Shown here one piece after another: positions 58,883 to 64,000 of a stretch of 64,000 bases of DNA. Position 1 is the first letter of the stretch. Each line of letters opens with the position of its first letter. The notes under the pieces are model-generated. The model made no database searches. It saw nothing but the letters and a program-made list of their open reading frames with translations, and was not told the origin of the DNA. The translations under genes were made by a program, and so were the position numbers. The DNA comes from Streptomyces sp. ISL-10 (GTDB taxonomy: Bacteria; Actinomycetota; Actinomycetes; Streptomycetales; Streptomycetaceae), in NCBI RefSeq assembly GCF_018614575.1, contig NZ_JAGGOJ010000005.1, positions 124,001 to 188,000 of the forward strand. Reading direction: 5' to 3'.

Positions 58883-59040
58883 GGATCCTCCCGCCCACCG
58901 GAACCGTTCCCCCGCGGACGGTCCCCGCCCACCGGAGACCCATTCCCCAGGGACCGATCCCCGCCCACCGGAACCGTTTCCCCTGAACCGATCCGTTTCC
59001 CCTGAACCGATCCGCGCCCGCCGGGGACCCGTTCCCGCAC
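58883..59040 (+). repeat. CCGCCCACCGGA tandem repeats downstream of senR
   Basis: CCGCCCACCGGA recurs at spacings of about 35-45 bases, four to five times, and TTTCCCCTGAACCGATCC twice in direct tandem. No gene; the region lies between senR and the next small gene. Confidence 0.75.
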
Positions 59041-59079
59041 CGGCTGAGGCGGGCTCCCAGGCATGACACCATCACTTAC

Positions 59080-59580
59080 GTGCTCGACATCGGCTACTCC
59101 CTCTCGCGCCGCTTCCCCGACCCCCCGCAGACCGACTACCGGCACGCGGACGTCCACGCGCTGCGCCACGACCTGTTCTGCGGCGACGTGTACCTCGCCG
59201 ACACCAAGGCGGACCGGGAAGTGTCCACAGCCTGGGGATGGGTGCCGGTCCTCGATTTCGCGTGGGCACTGTGCGACATCGTCGAGCAGCTCGACCGCGA
59301 CCCGCTCGGCAGCCGCGCCGCACGGCCCCAGCACGCCGAGCTCGACTTCACCGAGTCCAGCGACCGCATGCTCTTCGAGCGGCGCTTCGGCTGGGTCGAC
59401 GTCGAGGCGGACTGGATGCCGGGCGACGAGCCGCCCCTCACCTTCAGCCACGCCGAACTGCGCCGCGAGGCCCGCGACTTCCTCCACGACCTGATCGCCG
59501 ACCTGACCGACATGCACGAGGGTCTCGCCGACAATCCCGCGATCTGGGACCTCCAGTCCCGCTTCCCCCGCGCCCAGTAG
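59080..59580 (+). CDS. Hypothetical protein (166 aa)
   Basis: A 166-residue acidic soluble protein (VLDIGYSLSRRFPDPPQTDY ...) with DFAWALCDIVEQLDRDP, an LDFTESSDRMLFERRFGWVDVE central part and LHDLIADLTDMHEGLADNPAIWDL end. I do not recognise a family with known function; it looks like the immunity-type or DUF proteins common in Streptomyces. GTG start at 59080. No operon partner. Confidence 0.75.
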   Translation: MLDIGYSLSRRFPDPPQTDYRHADVHALRHDLFCGDVYLADTKADREVSTAWGWVPVLDFAWALCDIVEQLDRDPLGSRAARPQHAELDFTESSDRMLFERRFGWVDVEADWMPGDEPPLTFSHAELRREARDFLHDLIADLTDMHEGLADNPAIWDLQSRFPRAQ

Positions 59581-59833
59581 CCCCGGGGTACAGCCCCCTG
59601 CTCCGCCACCGCACGCCGATCCGCACCGCGAACGCCGGTGCCGGATCCAGCGGTTGCGCCGCGTCGATCACCGCACCCGTGAGCCGCGCCACGCCCCCAC
59701 GCGCCTTCGCCATGGTCTTCATGGTGATGTGCGCCACTGACAGCGCCCCTCGGGCCCGCCCGATGTCACACATCGCCGCACCTGATCTGTCCTATCGGTG
59801 AGAAGGCACCCAGCCACCGAGGGAGAGACAGCA
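59581..59833. other. Gap without a recognised gene
   Basis: About 250 bases. A minus-strand open frame begins here with VAHITMKTMAKARGGVARLT and continues LTGAVIDAAQPLDPAPAFAV, but it overlaps the previous gene and resembles no family I know. A plus-strand promoter for the next gene probably lies near 59780-59815. Confidence 0.4.
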
Positions 59834-61018
59834 ATGCAGGAGATCACGGTCGTCGGCGGCGGATTCGCCGGCCTCACCGCTGCCATCACCGCCGCCGAGT
59901 CCGGTGCCCGCGTGCTCCTGTACGAGGCGCACCACACGCTCGGCGGCCGGGCCCGCACCGCGGAAGGCCCCTACCGGACCAACGACGGCCCGCACGCCCT
60001 CTACCACCGCGGCCCCCACCGGACCTGGCTGAAGCAGCGCGGCCTGCTCGGTCCCATGGCCGCCCTCCCGCCCCGCGAAGGCACCCGCTTCCGCTTCCGC
60101 AGCGGCGGCGAACTGCGCAGGATGCCCCCGCTCGCCCTGCTGAAGATCGCCCGCCGCCCCGCCGAAGAGGCGCCCGTCGACACCGACTTCCTGACCTGGG
60201 CCACCGGTGTCGCCGGCGAGACCGGAGCGCGCGCCGCCGCCCACTTCATGGGCGTCGCCCTCTTCCACCACGACCCCGGCTCGCTCTCCGCCGCCTTCGT
60301 CCAGGAACGGCTCCGCCGCGCCACCGCCCTGCCACCGGAGGCCCACTACCCGCGCGGCGGCTGGGGCCAGGTCATCGACCGCATGGCCGCCCGCGCCTGG
60401 GACCTCGGTGTACGCATCGAGACCACCTCCCGCGTCGACGAGCTGCCCGAGCGCCACGGCCCCGTCATCGTCGCCACCTCCCTCGACGCCGCGCGACGGC
60501 TCCTCGGCGACGACACGCTGCGCTGGACCAGCGGCCGCACCACGCTCGTCGACGTGGCGCTGCGCACCTGCCGCCGCGACCCGTTCGTCGTCTCCGACCT
60601 CGACGCCCCCGGTTGGCTGGAGCGCTTCACCGCCCAGGACCCCTCCCTCGCCCCCGAGGGGCAGTCGCTCATCCAGGCCCAACTGCCCATCGGCCCCGAG
60701 GCGTCCAAGGCCGACGGCGCCGCCCACGCCGACGCCCTCCTCGACCTCGGCTTCCCCGGCTGGCGCGACCGCACCACCTGGCGCCGCGAGGCGCTGGCAG
60801 GCGGCCGTACCGGCGCCGTCGACCTGCCCGGCACCAGCTGGCGCGACCGGCCCGCCATCGACCGGGGCGACGGCGTCTACCTCGCCGGCGACCAGGTGGC
60901 CGCCCCCGGACTCCTGAGCGAGGTGTCATTCAACAGCGGCCTCGAAGCCGCCTCCCTCGCCCTGCGCGCCGGCCGGTGCGCAGACACCCGGACGCCTCTT
61001 GACCTCAAGCAAAATTGA
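59834..61018 (+). CDS. FAD-dependent amine oxidase/phytoene desaturase-like oxidoreductase
   Basis: A 394-residue flavoprotein with the dinucleotide-binding ITVVGGGFAGLTAAITAAES, the GG motif LGGRART, and a C-terminal FAD-binding GDGVYLAGDQVAAPGLLSEV. It is of the NAD(P)-binding, amine-oxidase/carotenoid-desaturase-like class; substrate unknown. ATG at 59834 has GGGAGA 7 bases upstream. An NAD(P)H:quinone-reductase-like gene follows after 43 bases and may be co-transcribed. Confidence 0.85.
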   Translation: MQEITVVGGGFAGLTAAITAAESGARVLLYEAHHTLGGRARTAEGPYRTNDGPHALYHRGPHRTWLKQRGLLGPMAALPPREGTRFRFRSGGELRRMPPLALLKIARRPAEEAPVDTDFLTWATGVAGETGARAAAHFMGVALFHHDPGSLSAAFVQERLRRATALPPEAHYPRGGWGQVIDRMAARAWDLGVRIETTSRVDELPERHGPVIVATSLDAARRLLGDDTLRWTSGRTTLVDVALRTCRRDPFVVSDLDAPGWLERFTAQDPSLAPEGQSLIQAQLPIGPEASKADGAAHADALLDLGFPGWRDRTTWRREALAGGRTGAVDLPGTSWRDRPAIDRGDGVYLAGDQVAAPGLLSEVSFNSGLEAASLALRAGRCADTRTPLDLKQN

Positions 61019-61061
61019 GGTTGAAGAGTGGGCCCCGAAACCGACAACGAGGGAGCCCACC

Positions 61062-62054
61062 ATGCACGCCGTACGCCTCCACGCCTTCGGCCCCGCCGAG
61101 AACCTCACCCACGAGAGCGTCGCCGACCCCGTACCCGGTCCCGGCCAGGTACGGATCGCCGTCGCCGCCGCCGGCGTGCACCTCCTCGACGCGGCCCTGC
61201 GCCAGGGCATGCCGGGCCCCTACACCGCCCCCGTCGAACTGCCCACCGTGCCCGGTCGCGAGGTCGCCGGAACCGTCGACCGGATCGGCGAAGGCACCGA
61301 CGCCACCTGGCTCGGCAAGCGCGTCGTCGCCCACCTCGGCATGAACCCCGGGGGCTACGCCGAACTCGCCGTCACCGACGCCGACCGCCTCCACGCGATC
61401 CCCGACGACCTGGGTGAGCCCGAGGCCGTCGCCATGATCGGCACCGGCCGCACCGCCCTCGGCATCCTCCAGTTCACCGACCTCGGCCCCCACGACACCG
61501 TCATCGTCCCCGCCGCCGCCGGCGGCATCGGCACCCTGATCGTCCAATACGCCAAGAACGCCGGCGCCGCCGTCATCGGCCTCGCCGGCGGCCCCGACAA
61601 AACCGCACGCGTCCTCGCGAACGGCGCCGACCTCGCCGTCGACTACCTGCGCACCGACTGGCCCGAAACCGTCCGTGCCCACCTCGGCGACGCCCGCGCC
61701 ACCGTCCTCTACGACTCCGTCGGCGGAGACACCGCCCGCACCGCCGCCGCATTCCTCGGCAAGGGCGGACGGCACATCGTCTTCGGCTGGTCCAGCCAGG
61801 GCCTCGGGGACGCCACGCCCGTCTTCACCGACGACGAACTCACCGCACGCGGCATCACCTCGGAAAGCGTCCTCGGCCCCGCCATGCTCGGCAGGGCCGG
61901 CGGTCTGCGCGCACTCGAGACCCGCGCCCTCGCCGAAGCCGCCGCCGGCCGACTGCGACCCGCCGTCACCCGCTTCCCCCTCGACCGGGCCGCCGCCGCC
62001 CACCGCGCGCTCGAAACCCGCGGCACCATCGGCAAGGTCGTCCTCGTCCCCTGA
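61062..62054 (+). CDS. Zinc-less alcohol dehydrogenase / NADPH:quinone oxidoreductase family
   Basis: A 330-residue medium-chain dehydrogenase of the quinone-oxidoreductase class. MHAVRLHAFGPAENLTHESV start, PTVPGREVAGTVDRIGEG, and the coenzyme loop AAAGGIGTLIVQYAK (with AAxGGVG pattern). The Cys/His ligands of zinc-dependent ADHs are absent. Likely reduces quinones or enones with NADPH. ATG at 61062 has GAGGGAG 6 bases upstream. Confidence 0.9.
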   Translation: MHAVRLHAFGPAENLTHESVADPVPGPGQVRIAVAAAGVHLLDAALRQGMPGPYTAPVELPTVPGREVAGTVDRIGEGTDATWLGKRVVAHLGMNPGGYAELAVTDADRLHAIPDDLGEPEAVAMIGTGRTALGILQFTDLGPHDTVIVPAAAGGIGTLIVQYAKNAGAAVIGLAGGPDKTARVLANGADLAVDYLRTDWPETVRAHLGDARATVLYDSVGGDTARTAAAFLGKGGRHIVFGWSSQGLGDATPVFTDDELTARGITSESVLGPAMLGRAGGLRALETRALAEAAAGRLRPAVTRFPLDRAAAAHRALETRGTIGKVVLVP

Positions 62055-62096
62055 CCCCCACGGGCCCGGAGACCGCCCCCGCACCGGCCCCGGGCC

Positions 62097-62567
62097 CTAC
62101 GACCCCAGCGTCGCCAGCGCCCCGTCCGTCAGCCGGTACACCGTCCACTCGTCCTGCGGCTTCGCACCCAGCGACTCGTAGAACCGGATCGACGGCTCGT
62201 TCCAATTCAGCACCGACCACTCGAGACGCTCGTAGCCACGCGCCACACAGATCCGCGCCAACTCCGTCAGCAACGCCTTCCCATGGCCCCCACCACGCAA
62301 CTGCGGCCGCACATACAGATCCTCCAGATAGATCCCGTGCACCCCGCGCCACGTCGAGAAGTTCAAGAACCACAACGCGAACCCGGCCACCTCACCGGCA
62401 TCCGTCTGCGCTATGTGCGCGAACGCGGCCGGCCGCTCCCCGAACAGAGCCTCACGCAACTGCCCCTCGGTCGCGTTCGCCTCGTGCAGAGCCTTCTCGT
62501 ATTGGGCGAGTTCCCGCACCATCTCGTGGATCACGGGCACGTCATCAGGCGTAGCAGTACGAATCAT
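62097..62567 (-). CDS. GNAT-family N-acetyltransferase (SAT1-like)
   Basis: A 156-residue acetyltransferase: MIRTATPDDVPVIHEMVREL start, VAGFALWFLNFSTWRGVHGI YLEDLYVRPQLRGGGHGKALL (motif A with R-x-x-G-x-G) and RLEWSVLNWNEPSIRFYESLGA. The YLEDLYVRP region resembles spermidine/diamine acetyltransferases. ATG at 62567; the longer frame upstream is not supported. Convergent with the quinone-oxidoreductase gene and divergent from the terminal flavoprotein; the latter may also act on polyamines. Confidence 0.88.
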   Translation of the reverse strand: MIRTATPDDVPVIHEMVRELAQYEKALHEANATEGQLREALFGERPAAFAHIAQTDAGEVAGFALWFLNFSTWRGVHGIYLEDLYVRPQLRGGGHGKALLTELARICVARGYERLEWSVLNWNEPSIRFYESLGAKPQDEWTVYRLTDGALATLGS

Positions 62568-62792
62568 GCGCACAGCCTGCCCCGACGCCCGCCTGCCGTG
62601 CCGGCGGCGTCCGAGCGATGGGCACGCAAACACCTCCACCAGCGCCGCCCCGACTCCTCCCCGTACGGCAGCAGCGAGGCGACCAGCTCATCGGAATGTC
62701 GATCAGGCCGCGACCGTACGTCGCGAATCCCTGCCCGGAGCAGTAAATTCCGCCACACGAACGCGTCCACCGGCAGGGAAGCAGCAATCGAC

Positions 62793-64000
62793 ATGAGCAC
62801 CGTCAACGGCGGCATATCGTTCTGGTACGCACAGGACGGCATCCCCACCCCTCGCGAACCCCTGCCCGGCGACACCACGGCCGACATCTGCATCGTCGGC
62901 GGCGGATACACCGGCCTGTGGACCGCGTACTACCTCAAAAAGGCCGTCCCCTTCCTCAACATCACCGTCCTGGAAGCCGCGTTCTGCGGCTACGGCGCCT
63001 CCGGACGCAACGGCGGCTGGCTCTACAACGGCATCGCCGGACGCGACCGCTACGCCCGCCTCCACGGCCACGACGCCGCCGTCCGCCTCCAACAGGCCAT
63101 GAACGAGACCGTCGACGAAGTCATCCGCACCGCCGACGCGGAGGCCATCGACGCCGACATCCACAAGGGCGGCGTCCTCGAAATCGCCCACACCCCGGCC
63201 CAACTCGCCCGGCTCAAAGCCTTCCACTCCGTCGACATCGCCTTCGGCGAGAAGGACCGCCTCCTCCTCGGCGCCCGCGAGACCGCCGAACGCATCCACG
63301 TCACCGGCGCCGTCGCCTCCAGCTGGACTCCCCACGGCGCCCGCCTCCACCCCGGCAAGCTGGTCAAGGGCCTCGCCGCCGCCGTCGAGGCGCTCGGCGT
63401 CACCATCCACGAGTCCACCCCGGTCACCGAGATCAGACCCAAGCACGCCGTCACCCCCTACGGCACGGTCCGCGCCCCCTACATCCTGCGCTGCACCGAA
63501 GGCTTCACCGCCTCGCTCAAGGGCCGCCGCCGCACCTGGCTCCCCATGAACTCCTCCATGATCGTCACGGACCCCCTCCCCGAGCACCTCTGGTCCCAGA
63601 TCGGCTGGTCAGGACGCGAAACCCTCGGCGACATGGCCCACGCCTACATGTACGCCCAGCGCACCGCCGACGACCGCATCGCCATCGGCGGCCGGGGCGT
63701 CCCCTACCGCTACGGCTCCCGCACCGACCATGACGGCCGCACCCAGCCCGCCACCATCGAAGCCCTCCGCGAGATCCTCATCCGCTTCTTCCCCCAACTC
63801 GCCGGCACCGGCATCGCCCACGCCTGGTCCGGCGTCCTCGGTGTCCCCCGCAACTGGTGCGCCACCGTCACCCTCGACCGCTCCACCGGCCTCGGCTGGG
63901 CCGGCGGCTACGTCGGCTCCGGCGTCGCCACCGCCAACCTCGCCGCCCGTACCCTGCGTGACCTGATCCAACAGGACTCCGGCCAGTCCGGCCCGACCGG
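62793..64000 (+). CDS. FAD-dependent oxidoreductase (DAO family), cut by window end
   Basis: At least 402 residues of a DAO-type flavoenzyme. ADICIVGGGYTGLWTAYYLK is the FAD-binding loop, FCGYGASGRNGGWLYNG is typical of the gamma-glutamylputrescine-oxidase-like group, and WSGVLGVPRNWCATV ... GLGWAGGYVGSGVATANLAART forms the C-terminal FAD contact. Probably oxidises an amine or amino acid with release of H2O2. ATG at 62793; the stop lies beyond base 64000, but most of the protein is present. A polyamine link with the neighbouring SAT1-like acetyltransferase is possible. Confidence 0.88.
   Translation, partial: MSTVNGGISFWYAQDGIPTPREPLPGDTTADICIVGGGYTGLWTAYYLKKAVPFLNITVLEAAFCGYGASGRNGGWLYNGIAGRDRYARLHGHDAAVRLQQAMNETVDEVIRTADAEAIDADIHKGGVLEIAHTPAQLARLKAFHSVDIAFGEKDRLLLGARETAERIHVTGAVASSWTPHGARLHPGKLVKGLAAAVEALGVTIHESTPVTEIRPKHAVTPYGTVRAPYILRCTEGFTASLKGRRRTWLPMNSSMIVTDPLPEHLWSQIGWSGRETLGDMAHAYMYAQRTADDRIAIGGRGVPYRYGSRTDHDGRTQPATIEALREILIRFFPQLAGTGIAHAWSGVLGVPRNWCATVTLDRSTGLGWAGGYVGSGVATANLAARTLRDLIQQDSGQSGPT

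Overview
The window is high-GC actinobacterial DNA, almost certainly a Streptomyces chromosome. The evidence is the dense GC3-biased genes, the Scr1-type HTH/DUF397 pair, DasR-type boxes on nagKA, a lone groEL with CIRCE, and an HbpS-SenS-SenR triad. From memory, the order murQ ... groEL2 - csp - MoaD - thrC - gpgS - otsA/otsB - nagKA - cdgB - arfB - terD - hbpS/senS/senR matches the conserved core of S. coelicolor (roughly SCO4274-SCO4310). No tRNA, rRNA, CRISPR array or IS element was seen.

Region 1 (1-14.6 kb) is core to semi-accessory. It holds the end of a P-type metal ATPase, an HD hydrolase, the MurR/MurQ cell-wall recycling pair, two MFS transporters, a secreted serine hydrolase, an HTH/DUF397 cassette, a GT-C membrane glycosyltransferase and three gene remnants. 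The second MFS gene is preceded by a leaderless 6-codon leader peptide and a stem that overlaps its Shine-Dalgarno sequence, which suggests drug-induced attenuation.

Region 2 (15.0-35.4 kb) is the most notable part: a RiPP/fatty-acyl hybrid gene cluster of the lipolanthine type. A 30-residue precursor gene (29094-29186, minus) ends in S-x-x-S-x-x-C. With it lie a class III LanKC synthetase, a LanD flavoprotein decarboxylase, an amidinotransferase, a stand-alone adenylation-carrier protein, KAS III, ACP, an SDR ketoreductase, two acyltransferases, two GNATs, a type II thioesterase, a PPTase, export proteins, a large SARP and a ParB/StrR-like regulator. The model is that a guanidino-acyl chain is made on carrier proteins and joined by a GNAT to the N-terminus of an avionin-containing peptide. 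TTA codons in lanD and the SARP gene suggest bldA control. The cluster lies between a decayed peptidase gene and the groEL terminator, which looks like an insertion.

Region 3 (35.4-64 kb) is core chromosome. GroEL2 is under CIRCE. A cold-shock protein follows. A threonine-synthase-family gene plus a sulfur carrier sit under a SAM-I riboswitch and may make homocysteine rather than threonine. Next come glucosylglycerate and trehalose synthesis, a GlcNAc regulon with two DasR-like boxes, the diguanylate cyclase CdgB, ribosome rescue factor ArfB, TerD, an M1 peptidase, the haem/redox sensor HbpS-SenS-SenR, and several flavin or NAD(P) oxidoreductases, the last cut by the window end.
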